Shown here: piece after piece, positions 50,987 to 62,019 of the stretch
How the letters are laid out: each line of letters begins with the position of its first letter
Numbering within the stretch: position 1 is the first letter of the stretch
NCBI RefSeq assembly: GCF_000283155.1
Contig: NW_004454178.1
Coordinates: 23,284,937-23,348,936, forward strand
Reading direction: 5' to 3'
DNA: 64,000 nt
Origin: Ceratotherium simum simum
Taxonomy: Eukaryota; Chordata; Mammalia; Perissodactyla; Rhinocerotidae
Position numbers and translations under genes: made by a program
Notes under the pieces: model-generated
The model's database searches: none
Seen by the model: the letters and a program-made list of their open reading frames with translations, nothing else
Told to the model about the DNA's origin: nothing

Positions 50987-50998
50987 CCACTAGGGGGC
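50987..50998 (+). promoter_or_regulatory. CTCF-like binding site (plus orientation)
   Basis: ccactagggggc is an exact match to the core CCASYAGRKGGC, within 'gatgccactagggggcatcg'. Its orientation is opposite to that of the site at 35082. Confidence 0.55.
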
Positions 50999-52688
50999 AT
51001 CGAAGGAGCTCGAGGATTATTCTCACTCGTGTTCTTCTCTTTTGCTGTCACTATGGAGAAAACAGACATCATAAAACTAACACGCTGGTTTAGGAGACCA
51101 TTTAGACCTGTAATAAGATACACCCCATAAAATGGGTGAAGTTACTGGATCAGCAGTACCCGAATGCAGAGTTAAAAAAGTTTTGTTCATTGGAATAGGG
51201 AAGAGAATAAAGTAAAAAAGATGAAATGATAGACTCGGTGGTTAAAGGGACCACAATCCCTTCTTCCTTTTTGCCTTGCGTGTAACTTTAGAGAAGAATA
51301 CAAGAAAATTGGGCTGAAGATACACTTATTTTCTTAGAGTATAATAGAAGGATTTATTATTTAGTCCATCATTCTCTTTTACCAGAACCCACCACGAGTT
51401 CTGTTGGCCTGAGCGACAGCCTGGGCCTCCCACTTTAGGGTCTGCATTCTTGATCCAAAGGCCAGTGGAGCCTGCTTCTGATGGACACCTGGGCTGAGTG
51501 GGGTGCCTTGTGAGTTTGGGGTGGAGCCGTTGCCCACTGGCCTCGCTGCCCAGCTGTTGCCTCTCCCTGGTATGGAACGCTGTGAATTCTTCTTTGTGCG
51601 GTCTGGTAGTTGGAGATGAGGAGACGGATGACAAAATCAGACATTCTTGTGCAGAAGGAAGGGAGTTGAGAGTTTGGGGAAATGGAGATATTCTTTTTGC
51701 AGAGGTGAGCAGCTTTATTGAAAGAGGAAAGGTGCTGAATGGCTTATAATGTATTGAGGACCCTTCCAGAGAGATAGTGGTTGCTGCTTCTCCGTGAGAT
51801 CAGCATGGGCTGGGGGCTCAGAGGGGAGAAGAGTCGCCATACACACGACAGACATTTGTCTGGGTCGACTCTTTTAGTTTCTTGAGGTTTTTTTTCCCCC
51901 TCCTCTCTTAGTTTTTTTGCCCGTAAAGTTGAGGGCTTCTCCTCGCTCTCATTTATTTATTTTTTGGTTTTACACTGTATTTTTTCCCACTACATAATTT
52001 CCATTAGAAATTGTAGCATCTCAGATCAGAAAATTTTCAGTTTCTTTATTTGGCGAATGTGACTCACTATACTTTCAGGACCTCTGATGAGAAACAGATC
52101 AGATCACAAGGGAGTCTATACAAATTTTCTTTTATCAGATTACTTATAAATTGAGTGTTTAGGATTTGTAAGGAAGCGGACATAATTTGGAGAGTTCTGC
52201 GGTTTTCAGTCTTTGGAATAGTGGAAACATGGCAGAATGTTGTGAGCAAGAGAAGTAGGTTAAAGTGGGGTAAATTCATCAGAATGAAGAGTAACGTCTG
52301 CCGTGGATGGCAGCTTTCACAGACGAGTCTCTTAGTGCCGGAGAAGAATGTTTTACCAGCCCCTGAAAATGAGAACTTGAGAGGGAGGCCCTGGGTAGGT
52401 GGAGCAGTGGCCCAAGATCCAGATATTTCTGTTGCATTCAACAAGCACTGCATTAAACCATTTGCAAGGGCCGAGGTGGGTCCACAGGGCCTGTAGGAAG
52501 TGAGGACGTCTCACAGCTCTATGGTGAGGTTGGGATGACCGCTGGGGATGTACACACGCTCGAGGGTCCATGGACAGTTGGCAGTGTCGTGGGAGCACTT
52601 GTATTCTGAGTGGAGGGCTGGCGGGGGTCGGCCCGGTGGGCCAGGCTGCAGTTCAGCCAGAGCAGTTGGCTCCATCTTTATTTATTAG

Positions 52689-52798
52689 GGTTGCATGATG
52701 AATTTCTTGTGGAAGAAGAAACACTTGCTGCTAAAATGCGGTTTGAAAAAGTGATCTCATACGTAGATCCCTATTACAGACCTCAGCGAGTATCCTAA
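52689..52798 (+). other. Exon-like open segment, possible cryptic or alternative AGAP1 exon
   Basis: A pyrimidine/A-rich tract ending 'tttatttattag' (52688) precedes an open segment read as (G)LHDEFLVEEETLAAKM, RFEKVISYVDPYYRPQRVS, then a stop at 52796-52798. Starting at 52689 needs an incoming phase of 1, exactly what the upstream AGAP1 exon (ending 39200) supplies. The composition is protein-like, with acidic and amphipathic stretches. At 52790 'gtatcctaa' resembles a minor-spliceosome (U12) donor. Splicing there would leave phase 0, which does not fit the next AGAP1 exon. I do not recognise the peptide. Alternatives are a decayed retrocopy, a repeat fragment or chance. Confidence 0.25.
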
Positions 52799-53539
52799 AG
52801 AATCCGGTAATTCAGAATAAGTGTGAGTGAAAATTCCCATAAAATCAGATTAGATACTGTTCACATTGGATCTTTTCCTAGATACTTTGCTTTCCTGGAT
52901 ATTTCCCACCTCTGGGCTTCTGGTGCATGTCTCTTATGGTTCCCGCTAACACGTTAGCCTTGTGCAAGGATGATCGTGACAGCGTCCCTCCCTCCTGTGG
53001 TTTCTGCCCCTTCTCCGTGGCAGGCTCTATCCACAAATGGTTGGTAAAGAAACACAGTTAGTTGTTTCAGTTCATGCTGTTGTGTGATACAACAACCATT
53101 AGGAAGCCCTTAAAGAAGCTAAGTGATATACAAAGGAAATCTTTCAACATAATATGTAATTAATTTAATTGCTATAAATATGATGCCTAAAATAAGGGAG
53201 GGGAGTTGAAAAAAGCCAATCAAATGAAGAAAGGAGAGCTCTGTGTGCCCCCGCTCACCTGGCTAGGTGTAGGAAGCGCAGGCAGAAGCTCATGGCTAGC
53301 GCTGTGTTCTGCAGCTTTGCGAGCTGGTCCGGGACGGATGAAGCAGAGACAGCTTGGTTTGTATCGAGCGAGTCCAGCACTGGGAGGCGGGAGGACGTTA
53401 CCCTGGGCTGCTAAAATACGATGTCATCCTTGCCATGAGTTTTGCTTTGCAGAGTTATGGTTCACGTCCATTTCTGCTAAAATGCACATTGATATGTATT
53501 TCATAAATTATGTATTTACATATATTTAAACAAACATTT

Positions 53540-53730
53540 CTCCTGATTAGAATTACACCTGTTTGTAAAAATACAGAAAAGTATAAAGAAGGCAATTAAA
53601 ATCATCTGCAATCCCACCTCCTAGCAATAAACATTTTATTGTATGTCCATTTAGTCAATTTTTAATACTTTTAAAACAAAATTGGGACTTTCTTCTATAT
53701 CCTTTTTAATAACCTGCTTTAAAAAGACCT
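53540..53730 (+). repeat. LINE-like 3' relic
   Basis: 'aatcccacctcctagcaata' followed by aacattttattgtatg, and 'ttttaataacctgctttaaa', recall the same L1M 3' tract as at 48600. The copy is decayed. Confidence 0.4.
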
Positions 53731-54625
53731 GAGGATAGTTACTGTGTTATTTAATTTCCTCTAAAGCTGGTGTTTTTATGACTTCAAAGCATTCCTTTCT
53801 AAGCTGGTGTCTGCCAGCATGGCTTTACCAACCCCAGAGACAGAAGGCTGGTCTCGAGACTCATCTTCACTAAATCTGTTCCGTAAGTCTCAACTGAGTG
53901 CCTGCTGGGCCACAAAAGTGCCCACTTCCTGCTCACAGCATCCTTGATTCTTACCGTTTAGATCAGGCCTGGTCAGCTGGGAAGGTCCTGGGCCTGCCCA
54001 GAGCGTGGGAGGGGTGGTTGCCTAGGGAAGAGCTCCCAGGTGGGGTGGCTGAATTTCCCAGCTGCGTGTGTGCACAGGACATTAGCCTGTCAGGGCCACC
54101 CCTTCTGCACCCCTGATCGCCAGGGATCTGTGCGGTTACCAGATCTGTGCAGCTACCAGGGAGACTTTGCCACCGGAAGAGAGGTCAACCGCCAGAAGAT
54201 GAAGGGAGTCTGTCTCCTGGGTGCGTAGATGTCTCATGAGAAATAAAGGAGTTGATGACATTAAATCCATACACTCCACAAAAAGTACCGCAGACCAGAT
54301 AGGCTCTTTTTGGACCCCATCTTTTTGGGCAAATTACCAAAACTGAGCCAGTTTTTATAAAGATCCATTTTATAAAAATCTCATTTCAATTTACCCAAAT
54401 ATAAGCTCTTCTGAAATAAGAGATGTAAATAAAATAGAAGCTTAAATTGAAGGACAAGTCTTAGAACGCTCAGAATCATTTAGAAATTAAAACTACTTAG
54501 AAGAGCTGGTGGATTGGGGGTAAAAAGAATGCCTTTAGTGGGTTATCATGGTCAGTGCTGGGATAATCAGTCTCGAAGTGACAGGTTCCAAAGCTCGGGA
54601 ATATCTGAGCCATGGCCTGAGGTAG

Positions 54626-55113
54626 TGTGGTGGGCTGAAAAATGGTCCCCCCAAAGAGACCCACGTCCTAATCCCTGGAACCTGTGAATAGTACTTTGTA
54701 TGGCAGAAAGGGGGTCTTTGTGGATGTGACTGTGTTAAGGATCTTCAGATGGGGGCGTGATCCTGGATTATCTGGATGAGCCCTGAATGCAGTTACCTGT
54801 GTCCCTGTAAGACAGAGGCTGGGATTGACCACACATGCAGAGGAGAGGGGGAAGTGAAGGTGCGGCAGGGATGAAGATTGGAGTGATGCAGCCCCGAGCC
54901 AAGGAGTGCCAGCAGCCCTCAGAAGCTGGGTGAAGCAAGAAATTGATTCTCCCCTAGAGGCTCAAGCGAGCCCAGCCCTGCCAGCACCTTGATTTCAGGC
55001 AAGTGATACAGATTTGGACTCTTGGCCACCAGAACTGTGAGAAAATACCTTTCTGTTGTTTCAAGCCACGAGTTTGTGGGAACTTGTTAGAGCAACCCCC
55101 GGAAGCTACTACA
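54626..55113 (+). mobile_element. ERVL-MaLR (MLT1-type) solo LTR, near full length
   Basis: It starts tgtggtgggctgaaaaatgg and ends ctactaca. Within it are 'cctaatccctggaacctgtg', 'ggattatctggatgagccct', 'gccaccagaactgtgagaaa' and 'tctgttgtttcaagccacga', in the order of MLT1 LTRs. The polyadenylation signal region is decayed. No internal viral coding region is attached. Target-site copies are not clear. Confidence 0.85.
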
Positions 55114-55868
55114 GATGGAAAGGGGTGAGATGGCTCAGGAAGGCAGGAAGGCTCCCGGGGGAAACTCGGTTTCTAAGCTGTGCCTGAGCTGCAGATGCAG
55201 GAGGCGGGAGTCGGACCTGAGGAGGCGTGGGGCTGCCCTGGGCCCCCAGAGCTCAGACTCCCAACGCACACGTGCGCGCCTGGAAGCAGGGACACTGCCA
55301 GGAGCCTGTGGACCCGCCGCTCGACTGCAGCCAGGGTGACCTCAGGCTTGTGTAAGGAGTCTGATGACAACAGGAGCAGCTTTTCAAGTCGGGTTGAGGG
55401 CAGGGAGAAAACAGGTCTCTGCCCAGTGCAGGGGATGGCTGTGTGTTCACTGGCGACCAGGAGGCGGGCGGAGAGCTCGCATCTGGTCTGTCTTGTCTTC
55501 CTAGAGGAATGATCGCAGCCTGGAGGAGCCAACAAGCCCAGGCCAGGGAGGGGGCAGTCAGGCTGCTGGCTGCTTTCCTGAAATTCTGGTCCCCTCATCT
55601 GGGTCACTTACATCTTGTGTGATCAAGGGGTCATTTTAATTCCTGTTTGCCACTCATTTCTTACTCTGCTCCGTCCTCCCATCTCTTGCCAACCTCGCCA
55701 GTGACCTTCTTTCCTAAATCCAGTGGCCACTTGCAGTCTTCGTCTTGTGCTCACCTGTCGACCTTGACGTGTGCCCTTTCCTTTTATGACTCCTGCCCCC
55801 TCCAGCCCCGCCCCTCAGCACAGCTGCTCCTTCTCCTCTTCTGTGGGTTTCTCCTCTGCCCAGCCTTT

Positions 55869-56131
55869 CTTTCGTTTTACTTTTGTGTTGTGTGTGTGTG
55901 TGTGAGGAAGATCAGCCCTGAGCTAACATCTGCCAATCCTCCTCTTTTTTGCTGAGGAAGACTGGCCCTGGGCTAACATCCATGCCCATTCCTCCACTTT
56001 ATATGGGACGCCGCCACAGCATGGCTTGACAAGCAGTGCGTCGGTGCACGCCCGGGATCCGAACCGGTGAACCCTGGGCCGCCGCAGTGGAGCGCGTGCA
56101 CTTAACTGCTTGCACCACCAGGCCGGCCCCA
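55869..56131 (-). mobile_element. ERE-type SINE (minus orientation), two tail modules
   Basis: The left end has a tgtgtgtgtgtgtg run and two tandem tail modules. The right end is ggccggcccc. A 17-bp perfect target-site duplication, tcctctgcccagccttt, lies at 55852-55868 and 56132-56148. The head CpGs are well kept, suggesting a young copy. Confidence 0.95.
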
Positions 56132-56841
56132 TCCTCTGCCCAGCCTTTTGATGATGGAATTTATGGAGACCCGGTCCTTGGCCACTGCATCTTCTCCCAG
56201 TGTAGTCATCACAAGCAATCCAAATCCATTTCGCTGGTTCAGTAGAGAGATTTTATGTGCAAGAAACTACATTAGGTGCTTCTGCCACGCAGCAGTGAGA
56301 AACAGTGTGGTCAGACCAGACCCTTAGGCTTGGCACATGTTGACCTTCCCTCAGCAAGTATTTACTGAGTACCATGTGTATACATCAGTGTGCTCGCTAC
56401 ATGAAACTGGATTCTTGTCCATAGCCCAGAGGTGTCAAAGTATTTAACCTCAGGTCCACGTGGCACTGCCCAGTTAGCATGGGTACTGGCCGTAAACTAC
56501 ACATCCAGCCTACCAGCTGGGTATCTGCCCCAACCAGCCTTTTCAGAACAGGGAAAAACATGGTTAAAATAGTGCAGCTGATTTGGGAACATCTTTAGAC
56601 CATTAGAAAAATATTTGAGATGAGTCTAGGAGTGGGAACATTGTCTCATCTTAGCTTTATTATATTTTGTGTTTTATCGTTTAGCCTTTCTACCTGTTTC
56701 CAAATAGCGTGATGGAAATCGAAACAGATTCATCCAAGGTTTCAAAAACAACTCACAAAACTCAGGTGGAATTATTTCCCTATGCTATTTAGAAGGTAGT
56801 TGAAGTAAATGGAACATCCCAAAGCCCAGATGTTTCTTACA

Positions 56842-57035
56842 ACTTTGCTAATGACGAGACAAGCTGAGCCGTTGCTAATGATGTGACATGCTGAGAAATT
56901 CAGTTTCTCTTGGCGAACTTCCTATTTTAATTCCATAAAGACAGCTGTTATCGAATAGCTACTCGCCGATAGGCACGTGAATTCAATAGATATCGAATCG
57001 TCATCTCCGATGTTGTTGAGTCAATTACCAGGAAG
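56842..57035. promoter_or_regulatory. Candidate regulatory element with a 27-bp imperfect tandem repeat
   Basis: tgctaatgacgagacaagct (56846) recurs 27 bases on as tgctaatgatgtgacatgct (56873). A segment with tatcgaatag, gcacgtgaattc and 'atagatatcgaatcgtcatc' follows. The tatcgaat word appears twice. This is nonrepetitive sequence rich in CREB/MAF-like, E-box and homeodomain-like words. Function is inferred only. Confidence 0.35.
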
Positions 57036-57114
57036 CCGTCACTCCTGGGTGGCCCATAGATGAACGCTGGGCTGGACGGCAGAGCACTGGGCTGGCTTCC
57101 TCTTCATCTTATTG

Positions 57115-57260
57115 CACATGATGATTGAGCATCTCACTTCCTCAGTTTACCCAGCTGTGAAATGGGGACATTTTCCCATTATTCCTTCCTTCTAGGGGTG
57201 CCCACAGTAACTGACGTGTGTCGGTAGCTTGCTCAGAGGACTTGGAAAGAGAATATCTAC
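57115..57260 (+). repeat. MIR-type SINE relic
   Basis: 'tcacttcctcagtttaccca' followed by gctgtgaaatgggg is the MIR core in the plus orientation. Confidence 0.6.
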
Positions 57261-58159
57261 CTAATCTAAAAGGAGTGGAAGGCCTTGGAAGGCGGTGTGA
57301 TACGGAACGAAGAGCAGTGTTCATCCTGAGATTCATCCGTTGGGCGTAGACGGAAGAGGGAGCCGTGCGCAGGCAGGCAGAGGCCGCCCTTGCTCTCCCG
57401 TTCTGTCCATAGGGAGGTCTTAGAGCTCTTCTGGGCCTCGTGCTCCTCACCTGTCCAGGAAAGGTGTTCACATGGCTCTGTCTGGCTGTAGGACCAAAAG
57501 CACTGTCTTTTGTAACTACCTTTTCCCTCGGCGTTCTGGGAGCAGATTAACCCACTATAAATTCTAATCCTTTTAAATGACAACACTGACTCATTCATTA
57601 AAAATGGTTCTCAAGGACCTGTTACGTGAAGTGAGTGGTTAATCACACTCTCCCCTGTTACAGTTCCCTGAGCTTGCCCGGGTCGCCGTCTTGGACGACC
57701 ACAGTTTGTTTATTAATTAAGTGAGTGCCCTGGTTTCCTTTCTTGTCCTCGTGCCTAAAAAATAGTAAGTCCTTCTTGAAAATACTACCAAAACTCATTG
57801 AAGAGATTTTTCTTTTTTCCGACTTGAAGAGATTTTTCCCCCTGTTTGAAGATGAATATCTCTTTACCTCACCCGCTGATCAATTCAACCAGTCTCTTTT
57901 TTTCTAGGACCCTTAGCAAAAATAGACGGCATCACGAGATAGTAGTGACTAGTTACTACCTGAACAAAAGCTGCATTCCTTGTCTTGTTCACATTGACGT
58001 ACCTTCCTGCAATTAAATATCCAGATCCGTGAGCATGTTTGTATTAAGTCTTGAAAAGAAAATTCAAATAATAGATACTTTTTCTCTGGATGTTAAGACA
58101 TTTTCCCCTCCAAATATGGCGTACGTCTCATTAAGAACCCAGGTCTGGAAAATCCATAA

Positions 58160-58310
58160 AACAGGAACACTAGCTGCCCCGTCATCCACAGCCATTTTCA
58201 GAGTCCTTGGTGTTATCATCTCCGTTCTCTGGATGAGAAGACAGAGGTTTCTGCAGAGGAACAGGGAGGTCCTGTAACTAAATGGTGCTGCCGAGACGTG
58301 AACACCGTTC
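58160..58310 (-). repeat. MIR-like relic (minus orientation)
   Basis: 'ggtgttatcatctccgttct' followed by ctggatgagaagacagagg, then 'ggtcctgtaactaaatggtg', recall reversed MIR. Confidence 0.4.
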
Positions 58311-58499
58311 CTTCCAGTTTTTCAAAGGACCGTATCTGTGGGGTCGAGGGCCTTCCCCCATTGCTGTGGTCAGTCTCCCCAAATCAGTGTGGGTTTGGGC
58401 ACGACAAGCAGGCTCATGGGAAGATAAGACTCAAAAATCAAAACCTTCGAATGTACAGCCTAAAAATTGCTGATCGTGAAGCGATCAAGGGTTGAGAAA

Positions 58500-58700
58500 T
58501 GTAGCATTTAAAATGGAAATGGCGCCAGTGCTCTGAAGTAGAGCTCAGTTTAAATGCAATAATTAAAATAGTTGTTTCGCTGCTCCCAATTACCTTCGCT
58601 ACAGCAGGCCGCCTTTATCTTTATGGTGGTACTTTGATTCCAATCAGAGCTCTCAAATGAACTTATTTTGGTATTTTCAGTGAAGTCTCGGAGTAGAAAA
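58500..58700. promoter_or_regulatory. Candidate enhancer with TCF/LEF-, CDX/HOX- and homeodomain-like words
   Basis: Within 180 nonrepetitive bases are atgcaataattaaaat, 'gctcccaattaccttcgc', tttatctttatgg (CDX/HOX- and GATA-like) and actttgattccaatca (TCF/LEF-like, then CCAAT-like). Suggestive only. Confidence 0.35.
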
Positions 58701-59334
58701 CAGATGTAGTTCTAAAGTAATTACCCACCGTTTTTCATCCCATGAAAGAGAATTAAAATGAGAGAGCCGCGTGTGCAATGGGAGAAAAATCCTAATGAGA
58801 TGAGCCGCGTGGTGGGGCAGTTCTGCATCCATCCACTGCCTCGTGTCTCCTGGGCTAGTCACAAAAACGAGGCCACCAGCGCCTTGATGGGACTGCAGTT
58901 TATGTGCCACAGTGTCAAACTGGGAAAATTCAGTGCTTCCTTCTGAGAGTCAAATTCGTTTTTTTAGGGAAAGGATTCCCTTCTTGTAAATTTTGGGAAA
59001 GATTGAGAAGAAATCCAATAGTCATGATAAAAATAAGAAGACTGCTGGGTAGCATGCTACTACTGGAGGGAGTCTTGGAGGCTGTCTAGTTGGCCGGCGG
59101 CCTCGTGGTAGCAACAGGGAGGTGCAGAGCGGGGTGTGGGAGCCCACAGGTCCCAGCTGGTGTCCAAGGATGGACAGTGAAGGATGGTGACCCAGCATAA
59201 ACACTCCTCATCCCAAACTGCAAACACCCACTGCTGGGCAGAGTGTTGTGGGATGGGTCTCCCTCAACGGGAGGAGATTTGCATTGATGTCGCCTTTGTT
59301 TGGTGTCCTGATGACTGAAATAACTGTCAAGAAT

Positions 59335-59531
59335 ACAGCAACTAGAAGGATGTGCAACTATGAGAGACAACTATCTACTGGGGCTTTGGGGGAAAAAAAA
59401 AGAAGAGGATTGGCAATAGATGTTAGCTCAGAGCCGGTCTTCCTCAGCAAAAAGAGGAGGATTAGCATGGATGTTAGCTCAGGGCTGATCTTCCTCACAA
59501 AAAATAAATAAAGAAATTTTAAAAAAATAAA
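59335..59531 (+). mobile_element. ERE-type SINE, 5'-truncated, two tail modules
   Basis: The element begins directly at acagcaactagaaggatgtg, without the tRNA-like head. It continues through 'actatctactggggctttgg', two tail modules and aaataaataaag. A 19-bp perfect target-site duplication, tgaaataactgtcaagaat, lies at 59316-59334 and 59532-59550. The duplication shows the truncation happened at insertion. Confidence 0.95.
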
Positions 59532-61639
59532 TGAAATAACTGTCAAGAATTTTAAGCCAGCAGATGAAAGTTTGCTAGGAGAAGAATAAAAACTTCTCTG
59601 CCATCACGGATGTAATGACATTCTTTCCATTGAAAGCGGAAAAGCAGCATCCTCAGGGCCTTGTTGCAGAATGGGATGAGCCTCCAAAGAAGGCTTCATC
59701 AACTGTACCTCCCTCTGCCGCCATCCACCAGATTCCTCCATCGGTAAGGAGGTAAATGCTTGTTAATTTATGACACTGAGAGTGGCAGTCCTTCCCCCCA
59801 AGACTGAAGTGGTGAAACCAGTGTGTTCCCGTGCACTCTCCAAATTACTGACTGCACTCGGCTGGTCTGCGCTTTCCCTGGGGGTCTGGGGGATGCAAGA
59901 GCCTTTCCTTTGTCTGTAATTCTGCATCCGTGCAATTCATCAATAAATTAGTCTCCTGGAAGTATTGGAAAGATAGAAAAGTGTTGGAAATGAATTTGGA
60001 GGATTTGCGACATCATTTTTTCCGCGAGATGCCCTCCTACAGTGTTGACAGCACAATGTGATGTGAAGGCAGCCTGTTGATTCCTTGGAAGTGTTTAGGT
60101 TTCCCAGAGCCTGGGATTGCTGCGTGCCTCTGCTGACTCCTGTCCTTGAGCAGTTCTCGTACAGTATTTTCTCAGTTTCACAGAAAAGCACAGACATCGG
60201 GCATCGTACCGCTGGGGAGACTGTCTCTCGTTTCATTTTGAATACATACTAGATGCGAGACCCTCTGTAGAAATGCTTTTCCTTTAATAAGCTAGATCTA
60301 CAAGGGCGAGAAGTGGATCTGTGTCAAAACTTTGGTCACAGTGTCTGGCATGTGGTGAATTCTGCATTCAATGAATAAGGGGAATGACAAGGAGGAATGT
60401 GGGGCTGGTTTGTAAGCATCGTGCAGTGATGGTCGTGCCTCCAGCCCATTGGCCTCTCCCCCACTGCCCTCTCAGAAGTCGCGGCCTCCTCACTCCTCAC
60501 CAGACCGTTCACCAGCGTCCCACCTTCTGAATCCAACCAGCTGATCCTGTTCCCAGTCTCTGTGGTGCTGTCTTCTGTGCTCGTGCCTAGAATAAACTCA
60601 GATATGATTCTTTGCTGCGCAGAAGCCATTGGTGACTCCCTAGCAACCACCACGGTGATTTCCAAACTTGATTGTGCCATGAGCCCCTCTCGGGAGGGGT
60701 TTCCCAGGTTGAAGGCCAGTGTGCAAGGTGATGATGATGAGGGGATTCCTGACTGCAGCGCCTCCACCCTGATAAGCCTCGTTCACTCATTCAGCAGCTC
60801 TGTATGGACTATGCAGAGCCCCCCGTGTGCCAGCTTGTGCCCGCCGTGGGAGTGCAGCAGGAGCGAGAAGCTGAAGGTCATCCCTATCGGGGTTGACAAG
60901 CGCCTGCCTCCTCTCCTCTCCCTCTCTTTGCACACCTGTGCTCCAGGTACGCTGAGCTGCCATGTCCTTGCCTTCACCTAGGATGCCACTCCATGAGCGA
61001 AGTCCTCCAGGTGCCTCTGACGTTGGTACCCAGCTCATAACCCCTTTTCTTTGCCCAGACCTCTGTGTTCTCCACTGAACTGGGAGCAGTTTCAGAGCAG
61101 GGGAGACTGGACCCAGCTCATCTTTGCTCCACTTTGCGGTGCCCAGTCCCCAGCATCCGGTGAGTTCTCAGCACATTTTATGGTATAAGTGTCTGCTCGC
61201 TGAAGAGGATGGCCTGGATCCTGTAGGGAAACAAGGAAGTCAAGACAGAAGTGATTTCCTGAACCATTCCGAGCTGGAGAGATGAACCCAGCAGATGTGG
61301 GACAAACGTCAGAAAAACGCCCACGGTGGGCATCCTCACCTCCTTCCTTGTTATCAGTAGATTCCCTTGCTTCTGTCTTTGGGGACAAATGGAAGCCACT
61401 GTTTCAGATGAGAAGCCCTCTCAGTCTCCACTTCAGCCCCCATAGCGCCCCGTGCTGGTTGAACCTCTTTGCCCTCTGATGGAGTCGAGGACGAGTTCTC
61501 CCGCCCCCAGCACCCTGTGCCCACCTCCAGGCACATCTCGGAATCCAACACTGGTCATTGATATTCTCCACCATGTCATCTGAGCATGCCCAGGCCTCTC
61601 CCACACATAGGTGCACACACGCAAACCCTTCCTTGAGTG

Positions 61640-61880
61640 TTACCAATGGCGTAGAGGCTGTGTGGGAAAATGTCCTTATTTCGAGAAGGAACATGTTGAA
61701 ATATTAAGGGCTGAAGTGAAAAGATGTCTGTGACTTAACAGGTTCACTTAGCGCTTACGGAGATAAATAGGGCAAAATCTTTGCATTTGTTGGATGTAGG
61801 TGGTGGGTTTATAGGTGTTCCTTGTACTATTTGTTAAATTTTTCCATATGCTTGAAAGTGTTTGCAATAAAATGTTTTTT
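61640..61880 (+). repeat. LINE-1 3' end relic
   Basis: 'gatgtaggtggtgggtttat' followed by aggtgttccttgtactattt, and 'tgcttgaaagtgtttgcaat' followed by aaaatg, resemble an L1M 3' terminus with an aataaa at 61866-61871. A T and G homopolymer stretch follows. Confidence 0.5.
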
Positions 61881-62019
61881 TGGGGGGGAGAGGGGGTTTC
61901 CAGGACCCCTCCTGGCTCTGTCCTGGGCTTCCTCTTCACTCTTTCCCCTCTCATCTAGGCAGTGTCTTCTGCATGTTTCACCAAGGCTTCCGGATCTCTG
62001 CCAGCTGAGCGCTCTGCAG

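Noticed and set aside
61050..61090. 'tttgcccag' as the start of the next AGAP1 exon (VAQ…)
   Set aside because: The following codons do not match the expected AGAP1 continuation, and the region looks L2-like.
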